Shown one piece after another: positions 1-3,957 of a DNA stretch of 6,343 nucleotides. The notes under the pieces were generated by a model, which saw only the letters and a program-made list of their open reading frames with translations, was not told where the DNA came from and searched no databases. The stretch's first letter is position 1. The number at the start of each line of letters is the position of its first letter. The DNA comes from Ruminococcus sp. GTDB lineage: Bacteria; Bacillota; Clostridia; Oscillospirales; Ruminococcaceae. The stretch lies in NCBI GenBank assembly GCA_024697705.1, contig JAILFF010000322.1, positions 1-6,343 on the forward strand, given 5' to 3'. The position numbers and the translations under genes were made by a program.

Positions 1-221
1 TAGAAAACGATTAAGTTTTTCATAAGATAATCACATTTTGTCACGATAAACAATATTTGCGGCTGCAAATAGCGGTAACTGCGTATTTTGACTATTGTAA
101 TTATAATTATCCGAAAAACGGAACAGCAGCGCAAGTGAAGGCAAAACCAAAAGCATTATTGCAGGGGCGCACCTGCATAGTATCGTGATGAATAATATAT
201 TCCCGCCGCAAAGCAAAGAAA
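1..221. other. Intergenic, downstream of ilvE; no gene seen
   Basis: I see no convincing gene here. The only long open frame on the minus strand has no ribosome binding site and no recognisable protein features. A short hairpin with arms GCAGG/CCTGC lies at 161-176. Its AGGGGCGCACCT core resembles the left end of the hairpin element at 3014-3090, so it may be a decayed fragment of that family, but the match is too short to be sure. Confidence 0.5.
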
Positions 222-260
222 GCCCCGCCGTTTCACCCGAAACAGCGGAGCCGTGTTTTT
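215..260 (-). terminator. Intrinsic terminator after ilvE, possibly two-way
   Basis: An imperfect hairpin spans 222-251: the arms GCCCCGCCGTTTC and GAAACAGCGGAGC pair over 13 positions with two mismatches around a 4-nt loop. Read on the minus strand it is followed by a T-rich run (TTTCTTT, 214-220), which suits termination of the ilvE transcript about 40 bp past its stop codon. Read on the plus strand it is followed by GTTTTTAT (254-261), so it may also stop transcription coming from the left. Confidence 0.75.
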
Positions 261-288
261 ATAAAATATTATCGGTGAGATAACGTTA

Positions 289-1356
289 TCAGATCTTGAC
301 TACCCAGCCGAATTCGTCCTTGATCTTGCCCCACTGGATACCTGTCATGGTGTCGTAGAGCATCTGCGAGATAGCGCCGATCTTGTTGTCGTTGATGGTC
401 ATTACCTTGTCGCCCCACTTAAGATGACCTACGGGCGAGATAACAGCCGCAGTACCCGTGCCGAACACTTCGTCGAGCTTGCCGTTGTCGTAAGCTTCCG
501 CAACTTCCTCGATGGTGATGCGGCGCTCCGATACCTTGTAGCCGCGCTTCCTGCAAATTTCGAGAGCCGACTTTCTTGTAATACCGGGCAGAACCGAACC
601 CGTCAGCTGAGGAGTGATGACTTCGCCGTCGATAACGAAGAAAATGTTCATCGAGCCAACTTCCTCGATATACTTCTGCTCAACGCCGTCGAGCCACAGA
701 ACCTGCTCGTAATCCTGATCGTGAGCCTCCTGCTGACCCTTAAGGGAGATGGCATAGTTAGCCGCAGTCTTGGCAAAGCCCGTGCCGCCGCGGACAGCTC
801 TTACGTACTTCTTTTCAACGTAAATTTTAACAGGGTTGAGACCTGTGCTGTAATAAGCTCCCGAAGGCGAAAGGATTATCATGAACAGATAATGGTCGCC
901 GGGACGAACGCCTACATACGGGTCGGTCGAGATGATGAACGGTCTGATGTAGAGCGAAGCGCCGTCGGTGTGGGGTACCCAGTCCTCTTCCATCTTAACG
1001 AGGGTCTTGAGAGCCTGGAGGCAGTCCTCCTCGTTGAGCTGAGGGATAACCATTCTCTCGGCGGAAACGTTCATTCTCTTGAAGTTCTCGTCGGGGCGGA
1101 ACAGCTGAACCGAGCCGTCGGCGGTGCGGTAAGCCTTCAAGCCCTCGAAGATCTCCTGACCGTAGTGCAGGCACATAGCGGCGGGGGAGAGGCTGATCTC
1201 GCCGTAGGGAACGATGCGAGCGTCGTGCCAGCCGAGACCGGTGTCGTAATTCATAATAAACATATGGTCGGTAAAGATGTGACCAAAGCCGAGCTTAGTC
1301 TCGTCTGTCGGCTTTGCCTTAGGTGCTGTGGTTCGTTCGATCCTGATATCCAGCAT
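289..1356 (-). CDS. ilvE: Branched-chain amino acid aminotransferase
   Basis: This 355-residue cytosolic, PLP-dependent enzyme catalyses the last step of leucine, isoleucine and valine synthesis (and the first of their breakdown), exchanging an amino group between the 2-oxo acid and glutamate. Visible family marks include EIFEGLKAYR (residues 68-77) followed by FRPDENFKRM, GGTGFAKTAANYA (190-202) in which K196 is the expected Schiff-base lysine, EEVGSMNIFFV, and EVFGTGTAA near the C-terminus. Length and motifs fit the longer class IV aminotransferase branch shared with eukaryotic BCATs (ilvE_II type) rather than the ~305-residue E. coli IlvE. The start at 1356 is supported by AAGGA seven bases upstream of the ATG. 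It is transcribed alone from its own promoter, away from ilvB. No missing residue or frame break is seen. Confidence 0.97.
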   Translation of the reverse strand: MLDIRIERTTAPKAKPTDETKLGFGHIFTDHMFIMNYDTGLGWHDARIVPYGEISLSPAAMCLHYGQEIFEGLKAYRTADGSVQLFRPDENFKRMNVSAERMVIPQLNEEDCLQALKTLVKMEEDWVPHTDGASLYIRPFIISTDPYVGVRPGDHYLFMIILSPSGAYYSTGLNPVKIYVEKKYVRAVRGGTGFAKTAANYAISLKGQQEAHDQDYEQVLWLDGVEQKYIEEVGSMNIFFVIDGEVITPQLTGSVLPGITRKSALEICRKRGYKVSERRITIEEVAEAYDNGKLDEVFGTGTAAVISPVGHLKWGDKVMTINDNKIGAISQMLYDTMTGIQWGKIKDEFGWVVKI

Positions 1357-1384
1357 AAAAAAGTCCTTCTTTCAAAAATATCTT

Positions 1385-1410
1385 TTAGCGGCTTTACCTT
1401 TTTCCGCTAA
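1385..1410 (-). promoter_or_regulatory. Hairpin at the 5' end of the ilvE leader
   Basis: Perfect 7-bp arms, TTAGCGG and CCGCTAA in transcript sense, enclose a purine-rich 12-nt loop. The predicted transcript start lies just upstream, so the hairpin would sit at the very 5' end of the mRNA. It does not overlap the SD. It could protect the mRNA from decay or be a small regulatory structure. No T-box and no leader peptide rich in Leu/Ile/Val codons is visible. Confidence 0.5.
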
Positions 1411-1418
1411 TTAATACT

Positions 1419-1447
1419 ATTATAACCCATTCCCACGAAAATTTCAA
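1419..1447 (-). promoter_or_regulatory. Promoter of ilvE
   Basis: On the minus strand, TTGAAA (1442-1447) and TATAAT (1419-1424) are separated by exactly 17 bp, a near-consensus sigma-A promoter. Transcription should begin near 1412, giving a leader of about 55 nt before the ilvE start codon. Confidence 0.85.
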
Positions 1448-1467
1448 TAGTGTTCACAAAAATTTAA

Positions 1468-1496
1468 CCCCCTACGCGGCCCCCTACGCGGGGGGG
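1468..1496. repeat. 12-bp tandem repeat, two units plus G run
   Basis: CCCCCTACGCGG occurs twice in direct succession (1468-1479 and 1480-1491) and is followed by more G. The second unit can fold as CCCCC-tacgc-GGGGG. It marks an abrupt change from the AT-rich ilvE promoter region to GC-rich repeat DNA and may be the edge of the repeat patch that runs to about 1885. Confidence 0.7.
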
Positions 1497-1521
1497 CGTG
1501 TCCGCGGGGTCGCTCCGCTGC

Positions 1522-1606
1522 GCTCCGCTCGATTGTTTTGGAGGGGAGGATTCGTTCCGCGGTCGAGGGGTTTGAGTTTTTTTGCCGGGGGATTTGCCTG
1601 CGGCTT
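1522..1606. repeat. ~87-bp direct repeat, copy 1
   Basis: This stretch starts GCTCCGCTCGATTG, contains GGAGGGGAGGATTCG and ends GATTTGCCTGCGGCTT. It recurs in the same orientation at 1798-1885 with few changes and a 3-bp length difference. No credible gene covers it: minus-strand translation gives a Pro/Asn/Arg-rich string without a ribosome binding site. It is probably a non-coding dispersed repeat of this genome. Confidence 0.8.
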
Positions 1607-1616
1607 ATAATTAGAC

Positions 1617-1755
1617 CTGTCCGCTAACCATATTGAACCACAGGATATTGTAGGGTGGGGGCTTGCCCCGACCTTGAGAAAACGGTGGCATTTCTTCATT
1701 TGGGTCACAGGTGGGGGCAAGCCCCCACCCTACAAATATTGTGGTTAGCGGACAG
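1617..1755. mobile_element. MITE-like element with nested terminal inverted repeats
   Basis: This 139-bp element has outer inverted ends CTGTCCGCTAACCA (1617-1630) and TGGTTAGCGGACAG (1742-1755), a perfect 14-bp match. Inside lies a second inverted pair, TTGTAGGGTGGGGGCTTGCC (1648-1667) and its complement ending CCCTACAA (to 1735). The right inner arm is itself a hairpin, GTGGGGGC-aa-GCCCCCAC (1711-1728). No transposase or other gene fits inside, so it is a non-autonomous repeat. It lies between the two direct-repeat copies at 1522-1606 and 1798-1885. Target-site duplications are not clear. Confidence 0.7.
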
Positions 1756-1797
1756 TTCGAATGTTAATTTTGTGTGTGGCGGCGCACATATGTTCGT

Positions 1798-1885
1798 GCT
1801 CCGCTCGATTGTTTTGGAGGGGAGGATTCGTTCCGCGGTCGTTTGGTTTGTGATTTTTTTGTGCCGGGGGATTTGCCTGCGGCTT
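1798..1885. repeat. ~87-bp direct repeat, copy 2
   Basis: Second copy of the repeat at 1522-1606. The first ~45 bp, up to TTCCGCGGTCG, are identical. The centre diverges (GAGGGGTTTGAG against TTTGGTTTGTGA) before the shared CCGGGGGATTTGCCTGCGGCTT end. It lies 46 bp past the stop codon of the minus-strand gene at 1932-2708, where no clear terminator for that gene could be found. Confidence 0.8.
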
Positions 1886-1931
1886 TTGATTGTTAAATTG
1901 TATGTTTCTGCTGCCGTGCAATGCCACCGCG

Positions 1932-2708
1932 TCAATCGTCGGTAAATCGTATCATTTCGGGGTCGTATGAGCTCGCGTATGAATAAAAAGCGTCGATGTC
2001 GAAGCTGTCGGCGAATGCGGGGTATTCCTGCTTTGGAGCGGGCGGAGTGCTCTTGGTATCTTTGGTATCTTTGCTGTCTCTGCGCTCCCAATTGCGGACT
2101 ACTGCTTTCCAGTCGGTCATGGGGTTTCTGCCGACCTTCCAACCTCTTGCAGAGTAGTAATCTATGAAATACTGTGCGTCTATGCCGTTTTCCCTGCCTT
2201 CGCAATAAGCCTGTACTTCTTCAAGAGAGGGCGGCTTCATAGCATTATTAAAAGAATTACTTTGTTTATATGTTGTTGTCGTTGTTGTTTCGCCGCAAGG
2301 CGTTTCGGTGAGGTCTTTCTCTGTATCTATAACTATAACTGTATCTGTATCTATATCTGTATCTTTTTCTTTATCTTTTTCTGTTTCTTTATCTGTATCA
2401 GCATCTTTTGGAAGCTTAACCTGCCTTTTGGCAGCTTTAGCTTGACCGCCTTTTGAAGCATATTCAGAACGCTTTTTGCAAGTCTCCTCCCACTTCTCGC
2501 CGTCGCGGTCGATCTGAGCGGATATCATCATGAACGCCATTTTGAGCGCACCGTCAAAGTCGGGCTTTTCTCCGCGCCCCGCGTAGGCAAACAGTGCCAT
2601 GATAAGCCTGCCCGCGTCCTCGAAGGAACCGAGCGTTTCAAATATTTCTTCCCAATCCTTGTAGAGCATGAAGCTTTTGTTATCGGTGCGGAAATTTTTT
2701 TCTGCCAT
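1932..2708 (-). CDS. Phage replication-like protein, DUF6291-type N-terminus
   Basis: This 258-residue protein has an N-terminal domain (about residues 6-90: SFMLYKDWEEIFETLG, ALFAYAGRGEKPDFDG, MISAQIDRDGEKWEETCKKRSEYASKGG) that I recognise as the DUF6291-like module found in prophages and mobile elements of Clostridia. A charged low-complexity linker (97-160, Lys/Asp/Glu/Thr) follows. The C-terminal block (161-210: YFIDYYSARGWKVGRNPMTDWKAVVRNWERR) resembles the tail of phage replisome organisers and DnaD-like proteins. The last ~45 residues are acidic and aromatic. A role in phage or element DNA replication is inferred, not shown. I chose the ATG at 2708 because AAAGGGG lies about eight bases upstream of it; an in-frame ATG at 2729 would add seven residues but has no SD. 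No integrase, helicase or structural phage gene is adjacent, so it is an orphan or remnant. Confidence 0.75.
   Translation of the reverse strand: MAEKNFRTDNKSFMLYKDWEEIFETLGSFEDAGRLIMALFAYAGRGEKPDFDGALKMAFMMISAQIDRDGEKWEETCKKRSEYASKGGQAKAAKRQVKLPKDADTDKETEKDKEKDTDIDTDTVIVIDTEKDLTETPCGETTTTTTYKQSNSFNNAMKPPSLEEVQAYCEGRENGIDAQYFIDYYSARGWKVGRNPMTDWKAVVRNWERRDSKDTKDTKSTPPAPKQEYPAFADSFDIDAFYSYASSYDPEMIRFTDD
2316..2406 (-). repeat. Hexanucleotide-type tract encoding a Lys/Asp linker
   Basis: On the plus strand this is a run of TATCTG/TATCTT/TATCTA-type six-base units. Within the minus-strand gene it encodes roughly residues 101-131, alternating Asp with Lys, Thr, Ile or Val (DTDKETEKDKEKDTDIDTDT). 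The units are imperfect. Loss or gain of a six-base unit would keep the frame, so linker length could vary between strains. Confidence 0.75.
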
Positions 2709-2784
2709 TTTTACTGCCCCTTTCGCCATATCGGGAGAGGTCTTTTAATGCATACCCCTCTATATATAGCGAAAAAACGGCGTT

Positions 2785-2808
2785 TTGTTGCATACAAACG
2801 TGCAACAA
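2785..2808. promoter_or_regulatory. Interrupted palindrome, possible operator
   Basis: Perfect 8-bp arms TTGTTGCA (2785-2792) and TGCAACAA (2801-2808) are separated by 8 bp. The site lies about 77 bp upstream of the chosen start of the minus-strand phage-like gene and just upstream of an AT-rich TATATATAG (2760-2768) that could be its -10 region; no good -35 is present. The shape suits a dimeric repressor or activator site, but no regulator gene is in the window. Confidence 0.4.
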
Positions 2809-2892
2809 ATAACGAAATATGTCTTGATTAAAAGAAAAATCATTTGTCTGCACAATCCACGCGGGGGATTTTTGGTTGATTTGACGGCAAAA

Positions 2893-2909
2893 TTGTAATA
2901 AATTTACAA
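2893..2909. promoter_or_regulatory. Small AT-rich palindrome
   Basis: TTGTAA and TTACAA (6-bp arms, 5-bp spacer) form a perfect dyad in the gene-free stretch between the phage-like gene and the duplicated cassettes. Apart from this and the dyad at 2785-2808, I see nothing recognisable in 2709-2974. Confidence 0.25.
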
Positions 2910-3013
2910 AAGGCGTTTCAAGCAATGCTTATCAAAAGTCATTGAATATCATCAAGCTTTGCACAGCATTTTCTCACGGAAATCAATTTTACAAATAACA
3001 CATGAAATGTCAT

Positions 3014-3090
3014 GTAGGGGCGCACCTATGTGTGCGCCCGTTCGTGAACAACGGGTCTATCCACGGGCGAACACGCAGGTTCGCCCCTAC
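3014..3090. repeat. Hairpin intergenic repeat element, copy A
   Basis: The ends GTAGGGGCG (3014-3022) and CGCCCCTAC (3082-3090) are inverted. Inside are three hairpins: GGGCGCAC/GTGCGCCC (3018-3039), CCCGTT/AACGGG (centre) and GGGCGAAC/GTTCGCCC (3065-3086). No gene fits inside. Elements ending GTAGGGGCG are common intergenic repeats in bacterial genomes; this is recognised from memory of the pattern, not from a search. Confidence 0.75.
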
Positions 3091-3145
3091 AAGACTACCG
3101 ACATATGGAGCAAAATTGATTTCCATGGCATTTTCTTCAAGCCCC

Positions 3146-3174
3146 TTGACAAACCAATATAACTGTGTTATAAT
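3146..3174 (+). promoter_or_regulatory. Promoter of antitoxin RNA A
   Basis: TTGACA (3146-3151), a 17-bp spacer and TATAAT (3169-3174) match the sigma-A consensus perfectly, with a TGn extended -10. Transcription should start near 3181. No ORF with an SD follows; a perfect promoter leading straight to a terminator about 105 nt later is the mark of a small RNA. Confidence 0.92.
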
Positions 3175-3182
3175 AAAAACAG

Positions 3183-3226
3183 AAAAAGGGTACTGCACAA
3201 GCCTTAGGCTTAGGCGGTTCTCCCTC
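3183..3226 (-). terminator. Terminator of toxin mRNA A
   Basis: In transcript sense, AGGG (3222-3225) and CCCT (3187-3190) close a mismatched stem topped by the perfect hairpin AAGCC-taa-GGCTT (3199-3211), followed by TTTTTCTGTTTTT (3175-3187). The toxin mRNA should therefore end near 3180, giving about 230 nt in all. This terminator lies inside the antitoxin RNA's template, which makes the two RNAs overlap tail to tail. Confidence 0.75.
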
Positions 3227-3243
3227 ATGTGGTTTTTATTTAT

Positions 3244-3286
3244 GAAATAATCGCCTTATGTGGAAGTGGGGCGGTTATTTCTTTTT
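3244..3286 (+). terminator. Terminator of antitoxin RNA A, overlapping toxin stop codon
   Basis: Arms GAAATAATCGCC (3244-3255) and GGCGGTTATTTC (3270-3281) pair over 12 bp with one G-T wobble and are followed by TTTTT (3282-3286). The right arm contains the complement of the toxin's TAA stop. On the minus strand no T run follows, so it should stop only the plus-strand RNA. Confidence 0.88.
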
Positions 3287-3355
3287 GTTATTGTTGACAA
3301 GACCAATTATTCCGATAATCACATTAATTAATGTAAGCACTTCTAATATAGTCAT
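3275..3355 (-). CDS. Type I toxin-like hydrophobic peptide, copy A
   Basis: A 26-residue peptide, MTILEVLTLINVIIGIIGLVNNNKKK. Residues 3-20 form one hydrophobic membrane-spanning stretch and the end is polar and basic (NNNKKK), as expected of a small membrane toxin. The start M-T-x-x-E-x-L resembles the TxpA/BsrG/BsrE 'holin-like toxin' group (Hol_Tox-like), though it is shorter than most members. The ATG at 3355 follows a near-perfect SD, AAGGGGGTGAG, with 5 nt between. A promoter, terminator and complementary antisense RNA all surround it. Copy B encodes the identical peptide. It probably acts in the cell membrane, causing depolarisation or growth arrest when freed from antisense control. 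The coding call is strong; toxicity is inferred from organisation and family likeness. Confidence 0.85.
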   Translation of the reverse strand: MTILEVLTLINVIIGIIGLVNNNKKK

Positions 3356-3360
3356 AGCAA

Positions 3361-3380
3361 CTCACCCCCTTGCGAGGGAA
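3361..3380 (-). promoter_or_regulatory. Toxin A SD and its sequestering hairpin
   Basis: In transcript sense CCCT-CGCA-AGGG (template 3367-3378) forms a four-base-pair hairpin, with two extra U-G pairs possible, whose right arm is the front half of the SD AAGGGGGTGAG. The SD would thus be partly closed. Hidden SDs are typical of type I toxin mRNAs such as bsrG and txpA. Confidence 0.6.
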
Positions 3381-3419
3381 AGCTTGAACCGCCGCCGCCG
3401 CCTAACAGCACCCGACGTC

Positions 3420-3448
3420 ATTCTAACATATTTTACATAGCTTGTCAA
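3420..3448 (-). promoter_or_regulatory. Promoter of toxin mRNA A
   Basis: On the minus strand, TTGACA (3443-3448), a 17-bp spacer and TAGAAT (3420-3425), with TG upstream of the -10. Transcription should begin near 3413, giving a ~57-nt 5' UTR that contains a run of GGC repeats (3391-3402). Confidence 0.85.
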
Positions 3449-3499
3449 GAAACACGGAAATCAATTTTCAAAAATCACATAATGATATTTGTGAATTAT

Positions 3500-3597
3500 G
3501 TAGGGGCGCTCCTGCGTGAGCGCCCGCAAACTGCGCCTTTTGACCCCAAAAAATGGGCGCACACGGGCATGAACAAGTTCATGCAGTGCGCCCCTAC
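3500..3597. repeat. Hairpin intergenic repeat element, copy B
   Basis: Same ends as copy A (GTAGGGGCG 3500-3508, CGCCCCTAC 3589-3597) but 98 bp long and with a different interior. Hairpins are GGGCGCTC/GAGCGCCC (3504-3525) and GGGCGCA/TGCGCCC (3555-3593), the latter enclosing CATGAAC-aa-GTTCATG (3568-3583). Relative to copy A, the left hairpin shows a paired change (CAC/GTG to CTC/GAG) that keeps the stem. Confidence 0.75.
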
Positions 3598-3652
3598 AAG
3601 ACTACCAACATATGGAGCAAAATTGATTTCCTTGGCATTTTCTTCAAGCCCC

Positions 3653-3681
3653 TTGACAAACCGATATAACTGTGTTATAAT
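3653..3681 (+). promoter_or_regulatory. Promoter of antitoxin RNA B
   Basis: TTGACA (3653-3658), 17-bp spacer, TATAAT (3676-3681), extended TGn. It differs from promoter A by one spacer base only. Start expected near 3688. Confidence 0.92.
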
Positions 3682-3690
3682 AAAAAACAG

Positions 3691-3733
3691 AAAAAGGGTA
3701 CTGCACAAGCCTTAGGCTTAGGCGGTTCTCCCT
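3691..3733 (-). terminator. Terminator of toxin mRNA B
   Basis: Same structure as in copy A: in transcript sense AGGG (3730-3733) and CCCT (3695-3698) around AAGCC-taa-GGCTT (3707-3719), followed by a T run (template A run 3691-3695). The stem sequence is identical to copy A. Confidence 0.75.
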
Positions 3734-3749
3734 CGTTTAATAAGTTAGT

Positions 3750-3794
3750 GAAATAACCGTTCAATTTGGTAGATTGGGGCGGTTATTTCTTTTT
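3750..3794 (+). terminator. Terminator of antitoxin RNA B, overlapping toxin stop codon
   Basis: Arms GAAATAACCG (3750-3759) and CGGTTATTTC (3780-3789) pair over 10 bp without mismatch, with an inner CAAT/ATTG pair (3762-3776), then TTTTT (3790-3794). The loop sequence is unrelated to copy A while the stem is kept: a G-T pair in A is a G-C pair here. Confidence 0.88.
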
Positions 3795-3863
3795 GTTATT
3801 GTTGACAAGACCAATTATTCCGATAATCACATTGATCAATGTAAGCACTTCTAATATAGTCAT
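3783..3863 (-). CDS. Type I toxin-like hydrophobic peptide, copy B
   Basis: A 26-residue peptide identical to copy A (MTILEVLTLINVIIGIIGLVNNNKKK): one membrane-spanning stretch and a basic tail. The gene differs from copy A by two substitutions, TTA to TTG (Leu9) and ATT to ATC (Ile10), both silent. The ATG at 3863 follows AAGGGGGTGAG with 5 nt between, as in copy A. Its mRNA should run from about 3922 to about 3690. Its promoter points away from ilvB and lies just upstream of it. Membrane toxicity is inferred from the family-like layout; the coding call is supported by the silent-only divergence. Confidence 0.87.
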   Translation of the reverse strand: MTILEVLTLINVIIGIIGLVNNNKKK

Positions 3864-3868
3864 AGCAA

Positions 3869-3888
3869 CTCACCCCCTTGCGAGGGAA
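3869..3888 (-). promoter_or_regulatory. Toxin B SD and its sequestering hairpin
   Basis: Identical to copy A: CCCT-CGCA-AGGG (template 3875-3886) overlaps the front of the SD AAGGGGGTGAG (3869-3879). Conservation of both hairpin and SD between copies supports a role in holding back translation. Confidence 0.6.
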
Positions 3889-3928
3889 AGTTTGAACCGC
3901 CGCCGCCGCCCGTACAGCACCCGACATT

Positions 3929-3957
3929 ATTCTGACATATTTTACACAGCTTGTCAA
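3929..3957 (-). promoter_or_regulatory. Promoter of toxin mRNA B
   Basis: On the minus strand, TTGACA (3952-3957), 17-bp spacer, CAGAAT (3929-3934). Compared with copy A the first base of the -10 is C rather than T, a key consensus position, so copy B should be the weaker promoter. It lies back-to-back with the ilvB promoter, 13 bp between the -35 boxes. Confidence 0.78.

Larger units (their letters stand above)
3181..3286 (+). ncRNA. Antisense antitoxin RNA A, RatA/SR4-like
   Basis: Predicted ~105-nt RNA from just past the consensus promoter to the T run at 3282-3286. It is complementary over its whole length to the 3' third to half of the minus-strand toxin mRNA, covering that mRNA's terminator, its 3' UTR, the stop codon and the last three codons. 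The topology, two convergent transcripts overlapping at their 3' ends, is that of txpA/RatA and bsrG/SR4 of Bacillus subtilis, where the antisense RNA drives toxin mRNA decay or blocks its translation. The exact ends are inferred from promoter and terminator positions. Confidence 0.82.
2975..3452. repeat. Tandem cassette duplication, unit A
   Basis: The unit begins CACGGAAATCAATTTT and ends at the toxin promoter with CTTGTCAAGAAA. The next unit follows at once with an offset of 478 bp. In order it holds a hairpin repeat element (3014-3090), a conserved ~65-bp spacer (CATATGGAGCAAAATTGATT...), the antitoxin RNA promoter, the antitoxin RNA and the minus-strand toxin gene. Similarity to unit B is very high in the spacer, promoters, toxin and terminator stems, and low inside the hairpin element and the terminator loop. 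Confidence 0.9.
3688..3794 (+). ncRNA. Antisense antitoxin RNA B, RatA/SR4-like
   Basis: Predicted ~107-nt RNA complementary to the 3' part of toxin mRNA B. Its first ~45 nt, which hold AAGCC-tta-GGCTT and GGCGGTTCTCCCTC, are the same as in RNA A; its middle (3735-3775) is quite different. The two antitoxins could therefore act on each other's mRNA through the shared part, while the middle gives partial specificity. Ends are inferred from promoter and terminator. Confidence 0.82.

Noticed and set aside
161..176. GCAGG/CCTGC hairpin resembling the end of the GTAGGGGCG elements
   Set aside because: Only about a dozen bases match and there is no partner end, so I do not call it an element.
31..216. 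Minus-strand 61-residue frame with a hydrophobic segment, possible small membrane protein
   Set aside because: No ribosome binding site, no promoter, and it lies beyond the ilvE terminator without family likeness.
424..1410. Long open frame on the plus strand (328 residues) opposite ilvE
   Set aside because: It is the antisense shadow of ilvE, has no SD and shows no family likeness; the minus-strand frame carries all aminotransferase motifs.
1705..2205. Minus-strand open frame of 166 residues over the repeat patch and the end of the phage-like gene
   Set aside because: It overlaps the real gene at 1932-2708 in another frame and then reads through dispersed repeats; Arg/Gln-rich with no SD.
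3010..3250. Several 60-80 residue frames through the hairpin elements (also 3482-3715)
   Set aside because: They follow the inverted repeats and the conserved spacer, have no SD, and change length and sequence between the two units, unlike the 26-residue peptide.
3258..3440. Plus-strand frame of about 60 residues with a hydrophobic stretch (and its copy at 3766-3993)
   Set aside because: It is the reverse-complement reading of the toxin gene; it begins inside the antitoxin terminator, lacks an SD and its end differs between copies.
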